From NCBI RefSeq assembly GCF_005938385.1, contig NZ_VCRA01000025.1:43091-107090 (forward strand): a stretch of DNA of 64,000 bases, written 5' to 3'. Origin of the DNA: Paenibacillus mesophilus. GTDB taxonomy: Bacteria > Bacillota > Bacilli > Paenibacillales > NBRC-103111. The notes under the pieces were generated by a model. It made no database searches and was not told the origin of the DNA. It saw only the letters and a program-made list of their open reading frames with translations. This document shows positions 33,592 through 42,062 of the stretch, piece after piece. The position numbers were made by a program, and so were the translations under genes. Each line of letters starts with the position of its first letter. Position 1 is the first letter of the stretch.

Positions 33592-33890
33592 CAAAAAACA
33601 CGCTCCATCCCAAAAGGGACGAGCGTGTCTATTCTCGTGGTTCCACCCTGATTCGTTCCGCGGCCGTGAATAAGCGCGAAACCTTTCGGCATCCGGTAAC
33701 GGGGATGAGACGGTGGCGTCTACTGCCGGCCTTGTCGGAAACGCGGCGCGGGTTCAAGCCAAAGCTGCAAAGGGGTAAATCCGCTGTTCGAACAGAAGGA
33801 GATTGCAGCGCGGGTCTCCTCTCTCTGGACAGTCTCTCAGGGATTCATGTCTTTGGTCGTCGCTTGTTGTCGGTTTATGTGTAAACATAA
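33592..33890 (-). promoter_or_regulatory. T-box leader of thrS
   Basis: Minus strand: stem I region with GAGAGGAGACC, the probable specifier segment GATTTACCCCTTTGCAGC (codon ACC), the CCCGTTACCGGATGCC stem, T-box AGGGTGGAACCACG (33649-33636) and terminator (CACGCTC / GAGCGTG stem, 33599-33627, then TTTTTTG). All elements of a canonical threonine T-box are present in the right order. Confidence 0.93.
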
Positions 33891-33911
33891 TACAGCAGCG
33901 ACGGGAACGTG

Positions 33912-34832
33912 TCAAGGGTACAGCTGATCTTTATTTTTGCCGGTCAAGACGCTGCCGCACACTTTGCAATACGTGCATACCATCGCCCGGTTTTCGAAAA
34001 TTTGCATAATCGTCTTGATGACCTGCTCTTCCGGATCGCGCGTATGGATTACGATTTTTTGCGGGGACACGGAAATGAGCGTACTGACGATCATGTCCTC
34101 GAAATTGATTTCCTTATCCAGCAGCTCGAGCGTAAAGCCTTCGAACTGCTCCGTATCGATCGGATTCATCTGCTCGTTGTACAGCGTAAATTCATTGCCG
34201 CCGCGATGCATCAGATGAGCGACCGGAATTTTCGTTTCCTGGATATACACGAAATATTTGAGCAGGGAGATGAACTCTTGATACTGCTGGTCCATAATAT
34301 ATTCGTCAATGGCGTATTCCGCCACTTCCCGAAGTTCGTCCATATAATCCGCCAAGCGGAATCGGATAAACCCCACTACGTTCATGACGTTGTTTTGCTC
34401 CAAATAAGAGAAAAGCGCATCGGCGATCTTATGCTGTCTTCTTTGCCGGGATTTGGGCAGATCGGCGCTGGGCTCGGGCTGGTCCAACACTTGCCGGCAA
34501 TATTGCTCGATCGAGGAAATGTCCACCTCGTCCACATACCGGTAATGCCCCGTAATGATCTCGCGCAGCAGCCGCTGTTCCATTTCATCCAGCATAAAGA
34601 CGGCTAACGTCTCGGCCGTCATCCGAAAAACGGCAGAACCGGACGCTTGCAATTGAAACTCGGGCAATACGGCGACGCAGCGTATGGTCGAATGGGTTTT
34701 GAACGAATCGCATTCGAATCGGACCTGATGTCCGGCTGTATGTAAATCCCGTGCGGACAACGATAAACGAACGTACAGCTTATCGGCGAACGCAGTCCAG
34801 TTTTTTGACAGCGTCAAGGCGAACAGTTCCAT
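33912..34832 (-). CDS. ytxC: YtxC-like sporulation protein
   Basis: 306 residues from ATG 34832 (AAAGGAG 8 nt upstream). The central and C-terminal region matches the YtxC family: QQRRQHKIADALFSYLEQN-like helix, NVVGFIRFRLADYMDELREV, and EFISLLKYFVYIQETKIP. The C-terminus has a CTYCKVCGSV Cys cluster that could bind metal. In Bacillus, ytxC also sits immediately upstream of thrS, so the gene order is conserved. It has been called a putative sporulation protein; mechanism unknown. No membrane segment. Confidence 0.85.
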   Translation of the reverse strand: MELFALTLSKNWTAFADKLYVRLSLSARDLHTAGHQVRFECDSFKTHSTIRCVAVLPEFQLQASGSAVFRMTAETLAVFMLDEMEQRLLREIITGHYRYVDEVDISSIEQYCRQVLDQPEPSADLPKSRQRRQHKIADALFSYLEQNNVMNVVGFIRFRLADYMDELREVAEYAIDEYIMDQQYQEFISLLKYFVYIQETKIPVAHLMHRGGNEFTLYNEQMNPIDTEQFEGFTLELLDKEINFEDMIVSTLISVSPQKIVIHTRDPEEQVIKTIMQIFENRAMVCTYCKVCGSVLTGKNKDQLYP

Positions 34833-34950
34833 CGGACTCACTCCTTTCTTCGCGAACGATGAGATGATTTGCTTTTTTAAAGTATATGGTCGGAGCGGGC
34901 CAGATATACAAACAACAATTTGGCACAACCCGTCCGGTTGCCCGGAATAG

Positions 34951-34982
34951 TTGGACACCAAACGGCCGGGATGGTGTATAAT
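34951..34982 (+). promoter_or_regulatory. Possible promoter of the SMP-30 gene
   Basis: TATAAT at 34977-34982; TTGGAC at 34951-34956 is the best -35 but with a 20-bp spacer, so only the -10 is convincing. Confidence 0.4.
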
Positions 34983-35038
34983 GGGTGTCGGGAATAAGTA
35001 CTGCATAGCAGTCGGAACTTTCGGGGAGGATGATCGGC

Positions 35039-35905
35039 ATGGCACAAGCGGAATTGCTGCTGGACGCGAAAGCGGCGTTAGGGGAAGGTCCAAGCTGGGA
35101 CGAACGAAACGGCCTGCTGTATTGGGTCGATATCGACGGGAAAGCTCTTCATACATACGAACCAAGCACGAAGAAAACAGCCGTCATCCCGGTAGGGCAA
35201 AAGATCGGCGCAGTCGTACCGCGGCGGTCGGGCGGTGTCGCCCTAGTACTGGAAGACGGGTTTTATGCGTACGATTTTGCCGGCGGAGAGCTTGTCTTTC
35301 TTGGCAATCCGTCCGGGCGGAAACCGAACACCCGGTTCAACGACGGCAAGTGCGATGCGGCCGGAAGGTTCTGGGCCGGTACGATGAGCTTGAACGGGAC
35401 GGCCAATCAAGGCGCGCTGTATTGCCTGGAGCCGGACTTGACGATCCGGACCATTTTCGAGAACGTCACCTGCTCCAACGGTTTGGCTTGGAGCCCGGAC
35501 AACCGGACAATGTACTATATCGATTCGCCGACGAAGAAAGTAATGGCGTACGAGTATGACCTGCAGACGGGAGAAATGAGCAATCCGAGCGTTGCTATAG
35601 AGGTCACCGAGGAAGGAGCCGTTCCCGACGGCATGACGTGCGACGCGGAAGGCATGATTTGGGTAGCGTTGTGGGGAGGATACGGCATCCGCAGATGGAA
35701 TCCGCATACGGGCGAGCTGCTGCTGAAAGTGGATGTTCCTGCGGAGCAATCCAGCTCTTGCGTCTTCGCCGGGCCCGAGCTGGACGAGCTCTATATTACT
35801 TCCGCGAGAGTCGGCATCAGCGAGGAGGAGCAGCCGCTCGCCGGAGGACTGTTTTTGTACAAAAGCGGCGTCAAAGGGCAGCCGACATACGCTTTCGGCG
35901 GATAA
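35039..35905 (+). CDS. SMP-30/gluconolactonase family protein
   Basis: 288 residues from ATG 35039 (GGGGAGG 9 nt upstream; an ATG at 35030 lies too close to it). A six-bladed propeller hydrolase of the SMP-30/regucalcin family. Metal ligands are recognisable: Glu in GEGPSWDERNGLLYWVDI, Asn in NGLAWSPDNRTMYYID and Asp in VPDGMTCDAEGMIWVALWGG. RFNDGKCDAAGRFWAGTM is a family signature. It hydrolyses a sugar lactone, acting in sugar oxidation; which lactone is not clear. Cytoplasmic, with no signal peptide. Transcribed alone. Confidence 0.9.
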   Translation: MAQAELLLDAKAALGEGPSWDERNGLLYWVDIDGKALHTYEPSTKKTAVIPVGQKIGAVVPRRSGGVALVLEDGFYAYDFAGGELVFLGNPSGRKPNTRFNDGKCDAAGRFWAGTMSLNGTANQGALYCLEPDLTIRTIFENVTCSNGLAWSPDNRTMYYIDSPTKKVMAYEYDLQTGEMSNPSVAIEVTEEGAVPDGMTCDAEGMIWVALWGGYGIRRWNPHTGELLLKVDVPAEQSSSCVFAGPELDELYITSARVGISEEEQPLAGGLFLYKSGVKGQPTYAFGG

Positions 35906-35946
35906 CTTAATTGCCAACTCTCCAAATGCGGAGCTCGCATCATGTC

Positions 35947-35994
35947 AAAAAACGCCCCGAACAAAGGCCTGTCGGCCCAAGTTTGAGGCGTTTT
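35947..35994. terminator. Terminator between convergent SMP-30 and alr genes
   Basis: AAAAAACGCC and GGCGTTTTT bracket an imperfect stem-loop; T-runs are present on both strands, so it can serve both genes. Confidence 0.75.
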
Positions 35995-37158
35995 TCATTT
36001 TGTGATATAAATGCGGGGAACCCGCTTGCCGATCAGGCAGACGACTTCGTAGTTGATCGTGTTCATGTGCGAGGCGATTTCGTCGATGGAAATGAAGCCG
36101 CGCTCCCCGTCTTCCGGCGTCCCGCCGAACAACGTGACCTCGTCGCCGACTGCCGCACCGGGAACCGTCGTTACGTCGATCATCGCCTGATCCATGCATA
36201 TTCTTCCCGCTACGGGCGCCCGCCTGCCGCGAACAAGCACCGAGCCTTTGCCTGACAAGGCACGCGACCAACCGTCCGCATATCCGACCGGAACGGTCGC
36301 GATGAACGAATCGCGCGGCGGCGAGTACGTGCAGCCGTAGCCGACCGACTGCCCTTCGGGCACCGGTTTCAGCATCGATATGCGCGTCTTGAAGTGCATC
36401 GCCTGCCGCAGAAAAGGCATCGACGCTTTCATAGCCGGCGAAGGCGAAAGCCCGTACATGCCGATCCCGACCCGCACCATGTCTAGGTGCATATCCGGGA
36501 AATGAATCGCGGCCGCGCTGTTGCAGCAATGATGGAGCGGAATCCGGACGCCGCGTTCCCGCAAATAGGCGATGCATTCGGCGAAACGGCCGTACTGCGT
36601 GCGGGTATAGGCCGAATCCGGCGCATCCGCCTCGGCGAAATGGGTGAAGAGCCCTTCTACCGCGACATAAGGCGACGACATCGCGCGTTCGGCCATTTTC
36701 CTTATTAGCTCCATGTCGGTCAACCCGATGCGCGTCATCCCGGTATCCATCTTCACATGAATAAGCGCCATCTTCCGCTGCCGCTCCGCGCAGCGCATTA
36801 CCTCATCCAGCACGGCATCGGAATAGACGGTTATCGTGATGCCGTGCCTGACAGCCGTTTCCACGGAACGCGGCGGCGTGTAACCGAGCGCGAGAATCGG
36901 CGACCCGATCCCCGCCGCTCTAAGCTCAAGCGCTTCGTCGAGCAGCGCGACCCCGAGATAGTCGGCCCCCGCCTCGATAGCCGTACGCGCCACTTCCACC
37001 GAGCCGTGCCCGTAGCCGTCGGCTTTGACGACGGCCATGAAGCGGCAGCGCCCGTTCAGCCTCGATTTGAATTCGCGCACATTATGCGCGATCGCATCGA
37101 GCCTGATTTCCGCCCACGTGTCGCGGTAACCGATCGACGGCCATGACCCGCTACGCAC
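35995..37158 (-). CDS. alr: Alanine racemase
   Basis: 387 residues. The PLP-binding Lys is in MAVVKADGYGHG (K45) and the second catalytic Tyr in SVGYGCTYSPPR; other motifs are HVKMDTGMTRIG, VEGLFTHFAEAD, VRVGIGMYGLSP and RICMDQAMIDV. It interconverts L- and D-alanine for peptidoglycan. The likely start is GTG 37158, which overlaps the ald stop by 8 nt; no ATG precedes the conserved YRDTWAEIRLDAIAHN. The overlap means translational coupling with alanine dehydrogenase. Confidence 0.92.
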   Translation of the reverse strand: MRSGSWPSIGYRDTWAEIRLDAIAHNVREFKSRLNGRCRFMAVVKADGYGHGSVEVARTAIEAGADYLGVALLDEALELRAAGIGSPILALGYTPPRSVETAVRHGITITVYSDAVLDEVMRCAERQRKMALIHVKMDTGMTRIGLTDMELIRKMAERAMSSPYVAVEGLFTHFAEADAPDSAYTRTQYGRFAECIAYLRERGVRIPLHHCCNSAAAIHFPDMHLDMVRVGIGMYGLSPSPAMKASMPFLRQAMHFKTRISMLKPVPEGQSVGYGCTYSPPRDSFIATVPVGYADGWSRALSGKGSVLVRGRRAPVAGRICMDQAMIDVTTVPGAAVGDEVTLFGGTPEDGERGFISIDEIASHMNTINYEVVCLIGKRVPRIYITK

Positions 37159-38278
37159 TGACGGTTTCCATCCAGGCGGCGACAGGCACGTAGTCGATGC
37201 CGAGATCTTTCGCCACCGACTCGCAAGTAATATGCCCGCCGGCCACATTGACTCCGAGACCGAGCGCGACATTGTCCGCAATCGCCCGGACGATGCCCTT
37301 GCCGGCGATTTGCAGCGCGTATGGCAAAGTCACGTTCGTCAGCGCGACGGTCGACGTCCGCGGGACGATGCCCGGCATGTTTGCTACCGCATAATGGATA
37401 ATTCCATGCTTCTCATAAGTCGGCGCGTCGTGGGTCGTTACCCGGTCGACCGTCTCGAATATTCCGCCCTGATCGACGGCGACGTCGATAATGACGGAAC
37501 CCGGAGCCATCGCCTTCACCATCTGCTCCGTCACGAGCTTGGGCGCTTTCGCTCCCGGTATGAGCACCGTGCCGATGACAAGATCGGCTTCCGCTACCGC
37601 CTCGGCGATATGGTACGGATTCGACATGAGCGTGTTGATCGCATTGCCGAAAATATCGTCCAGCTCGCGCAGTCTCGCCGCGCTTACATCGAGCACGGTC
37701 ACGTCCGCGCCGAGCCCGACGGCGATTTTCGCCGCATTCGTGCCGACGACGCCGCCCCCGATAATCGTCACCTTGCTGCGCCTCACGCCCGGAACGCCGG
37801 ACATCAGCACGCCTTTGCCGCCCCGCAGCTTCTCCAGGCATTGCGCGCCGATCTGCACCGCCATCCGTCCGGCCACCTCGCTCATCGGCGTAAGCAGCGG
37901 TAGCGTGCCGCCGGTTCGCACCGTTTCGTAGGCGATCGCCGTAACGCCGCTTTCCGCAAGCCTTTGCGCCAGCTCCGGAACGGCAGACAGATGCAAATAA
38001 GTAAATAAGATCAAGCCCGGGCGAAAATAGCGGTATTCTTCCGGGATCGGTTCCTTGACTTTCATGATCATATCCGCCATCTCCCAAACCTCGCTCGCGC
38101 TGCTTGTGATAACGGCGCCCGACGCGGCATATTGCTCGTCCGCGAACCCGCTTCCCGCACCGGCTCCGCTTTCCACGACTACCCGATTTCCCGCTTTGGT
38201 CAGAGCGCTTGCCCCGGACGGGGAGAGAGCCACGCGGTTTTCGTTATTTTTCAGTTCTTTCGGAATTCCAATCAGCAT
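37151..38278 (-). CDS. ald: Alanine dehydrogenase
   Basis: 375 residues from ATG 38278 (GGAGG 8 nt upstream; a GTG directly before it is an alternative). It oxidises L-alanine to pyruvate and ammonia with NAD. Signatures: MLIGIPKELKNNENRVALSP, VMKVKEP-type segment (MIMKVKEPIPEEY), LFTYLHLS with active-site His, the NAD fold VTIIGGGVVGTNAAKIA, and HYAVANMPGIVPRTST. It follows the XRE-cupin gene by 77 bp and leads into alr. This places alanine turnover at the end of the hydantoinase-type operon. Confidence 0.93.
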   Translation of the reverse strand: MLIGIPKELKNNENRVALSPSGASALTKAGNRVVVESGAGAGSGFADEQYAASGAVITSSASEVWEMADMIMKVKEPIPEEYRYFRPGLILFTYLHLSAVPELAQRLAESGVTAIAYETVRTGGTLPLLTPMSEVAGRMAVQIGAQCLEKLRGGKGVLMSGVPGVRRSKVTIIGGGVVGTNAAKIAVGLGADVTVLDVSAARLRELDDIFGNAINTLMSNPYHIAEAVAEADLVIGTVLIPGAKAPKLVTEQMVKAMAPGSVIIDVAVDQGGIFETVDRVTTHDAPTYEKHGIIHYAVANMPGIVPRTSTVALTNVTLPYALQIAGKGIVRAIADNVALGLGVNVAGGHITCESVAKDLGIDYVPVAAWMETVSA

Positions 38279-38355
38279 CACAGATTCCTCCCGTCAAAGT
38301 CCATCGTTGACCATCCGTAACGCCCAACCGTATTCCGAATCCGGTTTCCCGCGAA

Positions 38356-38922
38356 TTATTCCGCGCTTCTCGGCTGCGTCATTGCCCAGATCGAGATTGA
38401 GGTTTCCGTGCCCTCGTTCATGAAACGATGCGGAACGGTGGATTGGAACGAGATGCTGTCCCCAGCCTCCAGCACGTACCTTTTGTCGCCGTACAGCACC
38501 GTAAGCTGCCCTTGCTGCACGAACCCGCATTCTTCGCCGCCGTGGGAAACCTGCTGCTCGCGCTCGTGCGCTTCCCCGGGCTGAATCTCGATCAGCAAAA
38601 AATCGAGTTCCCCTTTACTGTGCGGAGTAAGCGAATGGTACACCACATTCGAATTCGGAAAATGAATCTGCTTCCGTTGGTCTTTACGGACGACAACATG
38701 CTCATCGTCTTGCCCGTTATCGTCTTCGAAAAAAACATGCAAAGGAACATCGAGCACCTTGCACAGCTTCCAAAACAACACCAATGTAGGAATGACTTGC
38801 CCCCGCTCGATCTGGCTGATCTGGCCCGTGCTCACATTCGCCTGCTCCGCGAGCTGCTGCATCGTCAAGCCGCGCTGCTTGCGAATCGTCCGCAGCTTTT
38901 GTCCGTTAAACGCCTCCGACAT
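38356..38922 (-). CDS. XRE-family regulator with cupin sensor domain
   Basis: 188 residues from ATG 38922. N-terminal HTH (~5-60): KLRTIRKQRGLTMQQLAEQA, VSTGQISQIERGQVIPTL. C-terminal cupin (~100-185): EIQPGEAHEREQQVSHGGEE, VLYGDKRYVLEAGDSISFQS, VPHRFMNEG. This family senses small molecules and controls adjacent catabolic or transport genes. It lies 45 bp after the MlrC-like gene on the same strand and 77 bp before ald, so it probably regulates this operon. The effector is unknown. Confidence 0.88.
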   Translation of the reverse strand: MSEAFNGQKLRTIRKQRGLTMQQLAEQANVSTGQISQIERGQVIPTLVLFWKLCKVLDVPLHVFFEDDNGQDDEHVVVRKDQRKQIHFPNSNVVYHSLTPHSKGELDFLLIEIQPGEAHEREQQVSHGGEECGFVQQGQLTVLYGDKRYVLEAGDSISFQSTVPHRFMNEGTETSISIWAMTQPRSAE

Positions 38923-38967
38923 TTGTAAAATCCACTCCCATCTGGCAGCATTCTCCACCTTATGCTT

Positions 38968-40458
38968 CTAGTCTACTATTAACGCTTCTGTGGAAGCAAT
39001 TCGGTCGAGCGGATGAATCGGCCGGACGATTCGCCTGTAATCGAATCCCGAGAAATCGAACGTCGACAGCCCCGGACAATCGACAGTCATAATGCGCGGA
39101 ACCCGGTTCTGGAAAAAACCGCGGAAATGCTGGCTCGATTTGATCCCGATCACCTTGTACCGGAGCATATCGATGCCATGAAGCTTGAGCAGTTCGTCAT
39201 CGAGCAGCTGCGATTTGATGCTGGTCACGATGACGTCGACGTTGCCGATCCGAAGACGGGCGGTTTGACCCAGATCGATCTTCTTGCCGCGCCACATCGG
39301 CGACGTCTGGACGAAGGTGCCGTCCGTCAGCATTCGGACCAGGGCGACCGTACTAACCGGACTGCCGTGCAGGCCGTCCGTTTTGCCGCCGAGCTCCACC
39401 TCGATCCGCGCGCCGACGCCGGCTCGATGGGCCGCCTGAACGACGTCCGGATCGCATATGTGGCAGAAGCAGGTTTGCGGGACGTTCGCCGCCAGCATTT
39501 CGCGCAGCAGAAACGTGCCGTCCCCCGGGGCGCCCGCGCCGGGATTGTCCGACGTTTCGTTGATGATCACCGGTACTTCGTCCGCGGCAAGCGCCGCCAT
39601 GAGCCCGTCGGCCGGCGACGGGTACTTCACATTGAAGGCGTCGCGCCTGCGCCATACTTCGTCGGCCGCGTCTGCAGCGGCTTCGCGGGCCAGTCTGTCG
39701 TCCCCGTCGGATACGGCCAGAACGGACGCGCCGACTTCCGGCGAATCGGTATAAGGGAACCCGTGGAAAAACGTGCAGTCCAGCATGCCCGGACGATTCT
39801 CCCAAGCCCAGCACGCCTCGTTGACCTCCTTCGCGGGCCCGAACAGCGTCGTCGACGTCGGGATCAGCATCGGCAGCTTGACGAGATGCATGCTCGGCCG
39901 GATCGTCCCCGATATCATCGCGCGCAGGCGGCGAATCGCCTCACGGCCGCGGTCGTATTCGTCCGAATGCGGATAATGATTAACCCCGAGCAGCAGATCG
40001 GCATGCCCGACCATTTCGTGCGTCATGTTCGCGTGCAGGTCGAGCGTCGCCGCTATCGGGATGTCTCTGCCGAATTCCGCCCGGATCGCGTGCAGCAGTT
40101 CGCCTTCGATGTCATCGCTCGTTTCCGCGATGCCCGCGCCGTGAAGGGCGAGGCAGATCGCGTCGAGAGGTCCGGCATTCCGCAAGCTGTCCAGCAGGCG
40201 GAGCTTGATGCGCTCCCACGTATCCGCGGCAATGATACCGGAAGGCTCCGCCGATACCGCTAGTGTCGGCACGAGTTCGATACCGCCGAGGTCGCGGGCT
40301 TCGTCGATCATGCCGCCGATATAGTCGCGCACCCCTTCGTGCGCCGGGAAAATGTGCCCGCCCTCGCACCATTCCTGGCGGCGGAACGCCGCTTCGTCGG
40401 TCCGCTCGCTCGAAAAGGTGTTCGTTTCGTGCAAAACTTGTCCTATTGCGATGCGCAA
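38968..40458 (-). CDS. MlrC-like M81 family metallo-enzyme
   Basis: 496 residues. Start inferred at TTG 40458 (GGAG 10 nt upstream), overlapping the previous gene by 16 nt. The sequence opens RIAIGQVLHETNTFSSERTD, the M81 start. Metal-binding motifs follow: ICLALHGAGIAETSDDIEGE, ATLDLHANMTHEMV and GVNHYPHSDEYDRGREA. The C-terminal half (MlrC C-terminal domain) has IINETSDNPGAGAPGDGT and FCHICDPDVVQAAHRAG. The family is named for microcystinase C, a hydrolase of linearised peptide. Here it sits in a hydantoinase-type operon and probably cleaves a C-N bond of the same substrate series. Confidence 0.87.
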   Translation of the reverse strand: MRIAIGQVLHETNTFSSERTDEAAFRRQEWCEGGHIFPAHEGVRDYIGGMIDEARDLGGIELVPTLAVSAEPSGIIAADTWERIKLRLLDSLRNAGPLDAICLALHGAGIAETSDDIEGELLHAIRAEFGRDIPIAATLDLHANMTHEMVGHADLLLGVNHYPHSDEYDRGREAIRRLRAMISGTIRPSMHLVKLPMLIPTSTTLFGPAKEVNEACWAWENRPGMLDCTFFHGFPYTDSPEVGASVLAVSDGDDRLAREAAADAADEVWRRRDAFNVKYPSPADGLMAALAADEVPVIINETSDNPGAGAPGDGTFLLREMLAANVPQTCFCHICDPDVVQAAHRAGVGARIEVELGGKTDGLHGSPVSTVALVRMLTDGTFVQTSPMWRGKKIDLGQTARLRIGNVDVIVTSIKSQLLDDELLKLHGIDMLRYKVIGIKSSQHFRGFFQNRVPRIMTVDCPGLSTFDFSGFDYRRIVRPIHPLDRIASTEALIVD

Positions 40459-42053
40459 TTCGCGTTCACTCCGAAACGAAGCGGCCCCGCCGCCTTCACT
40501 TTGATGCGGACGACATTGCCCGGCAAATAAGTAAGCGGTACGAGCTCCATGTCGACGATTTCGGTCGCTTCGGGATCGGCTCCCATTTCGACCGCTTTGT
40601 TCACGGCCTGCTCCCTCGCCTGCCGCATCGCTTCCTCGCGGGTAATGCCCTCGAGTCCCCAGAGCGCATCGACCTCGCCGCTCGCGTCGGCGGTAGCGGC
40701 GCCGATCGCATTGGCGCAGCCGAAATTGTCGGGACGAATCATGTCGCCCATGCCGTCCACCCGCTCCGGCATCAGGATGCTGCCACCGCCGACGAGCACG
40801 ACGGGAAGCGGCTGCGTCGACGTTTTGATCCGGTCGCATGCGCCGGCCACCATGCGGACGATCTCGTCCATCGCCCGGCGGACGAAATCCGGATCAAGAT
40901 CGGCGAGCCGCGAACGGTCGCAGTTCGGCGCATCGATCGAGGCTACTCCGGCGGCGATCGCGATATCCGTAGCGGTCAGCGTGTCTCCGCCGAAACAGAG
41001 CGCTTTCTTCGTAATCTCATACCCGACGCTGTCCGGACCGACGCGGATTTCGCCGTTCTCCACGGTTACGACGCTGCCCCCGCCGAGCCCGATCGAGATC
41101 AGGTCCGGCATGCGGAAGTTCGTCAGCACGCCGCCGACTTCGACGGCGATCGCCGATTGCCGGGGGAAGCCGTTCACCATGATGCCGACGTCGGTCGACG
41201 TGCCGCCGATGTCGGCTACGATGCAGTCCTTGAGCCCGGACAAATAGGCGGCCCCGCGCAAGCTGTTAGTCGGACCGGAGCCGATCGTCAAGATCGGATA
41301 GCGGATCGCGTAGTCGAGCGCCATCAGCGTGCCGTCGTTTTGGGCGAAAAACACTTTGCATCGAATGCCGAAACGGTCCAGCGCTTCGGTCAAGCCTTGG
41401 GCGGCGCGCAGCGCGACCCCTACGACCGAAGCGTTCAGCAAAGTCGAATTTTCCCGCTCGATCAGGCTCAGGCTGCCGATTTCAGCCGATACCGTGACGG
41501 CGATACCCGGTCCGAGCACTTCCCTGGCATATTCCGCAAACTCTTTCTCATGATCGCCGTTCACCGGCGAGAAGATCGAGCAGACGGCAATCGATTCCGC
41601 GCCGCTCGCTTTGATCCGCTCCAGCACTTCGAGGCATTCCGCCCTGTCGAGCCGCTTGCCGGCAAGCGGGCGGCCGTCGTATTCGAACCCGCCGTGAATG
41701 AGATACGGCTCCGCTCCCATCGCCTCCACCAGATCGGCCTGCCAGTTCGTGAGCGGCGGAACGCCCCGTCCCGCAGGCAAGCAAATGCGTACGACGGCAA
41801 CCCGCGACAGCAGCTTGCGGCGGATGATGGCGTTCGTGGCATGCGTCGTGCCGAGCGAGACGTAGGCGATGTCCGCCGTGTCGACTTGCGATTGCTCGAG
41901 CACCGTCCGGATTCCGTTGAAGATGCCTTGCTGGACATCCGGGGTCGTGGCCGACTTCGTCGACGCGACTACGCGGTTCGCCTCGTCCAGAATGACGACG
42001 TCCGTATTCGTGCCGCCGACGTCGATGCCGATTTTATATGAATTCGTAGTCAT
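40443..42053 (-). CDS. Hydantoinase/oxoprolinase family protein (HyuA type, short form)
   Basis: 536 residues. Actin-like ATPase fold: MTTNSYKIGIDVGGTNTDVV (phosphate 1), GTTHATNAIIRRK, DCIVADIGGTSTDVGIMVNG (phosphate 2), SIGLGGGS and VLVGGGSILMP. It covers the N-terminal and central hydantoinase A domains but is shorter than full hydantoinase A (~690 residues), lacking most of the C-terminal domain. Such proteins ATP-dependently open five-membered cyclic amides such as 5-oxoproline or hydantoin. No hyuB partner is adjacent; DUF917 takes its place. Ten bases separate it from DUF917. Confidence 0.88.
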   Translation of the reverse strand: MTTNSYKIGIDVGGTNTDVVILDEANRVVASTKSATTPDVQQGIFNGIRTVLEQSQVDTADIAYVSLGTTHATNAIIRRKLLSRVAVVRICLPAGRGVPPLTNWQADLVEAMGAEPYLIHGGFEYDGRPLAGKRLDRAECLEVLERIKASGAESIAVCSIFSPVNGDHEKEFAEYAREVLGPGIAVTVSAEIGSLSLIERENSTLLNASVVGVALRAAQGLTEALDRFGIRCKVFFAQNDGTLMALDYAIRYPILTIGSGPTNSLRGAAYLSGLKDCIVADIGGTSTDVGIMVNGFPRQSAIAVEVGGVLTNFRMPDLISIGLGGGSVVTVENGEIRVGPDSVGYEITKKALCFGGDTLTATDIAIAAGVASIDAPNCDRSRLADLDPDFVRRAMDEIVRMVAGACDRIKTSTQPLPVVLVGGGSILMPERVDGMGDMIRPDNFGCANAIGAATADASGEVDALWGLEGITREEAMRQAREQAVNKAVEMGADPEATEIVDMELVPLTYLPGNVVRIKVKAAGPLRFGVNANCASQ

Positions 42054-42062
42054 TTTTTCGCC

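Noticed and set aside
33225..33692. 155-codon minus-strand frame in the thrS leader region
   Set aside because: It spans the 129-bp duplication and the T-box terminator; the open frame results from repeats lacking stops.
40263..42041. 592-codon plus-strand frame opposite the HyuA-type gene
   Set aside because: Arg/Asp-rich composition typical of an antisense frame; the minus-strand gene has clear domain motifs.
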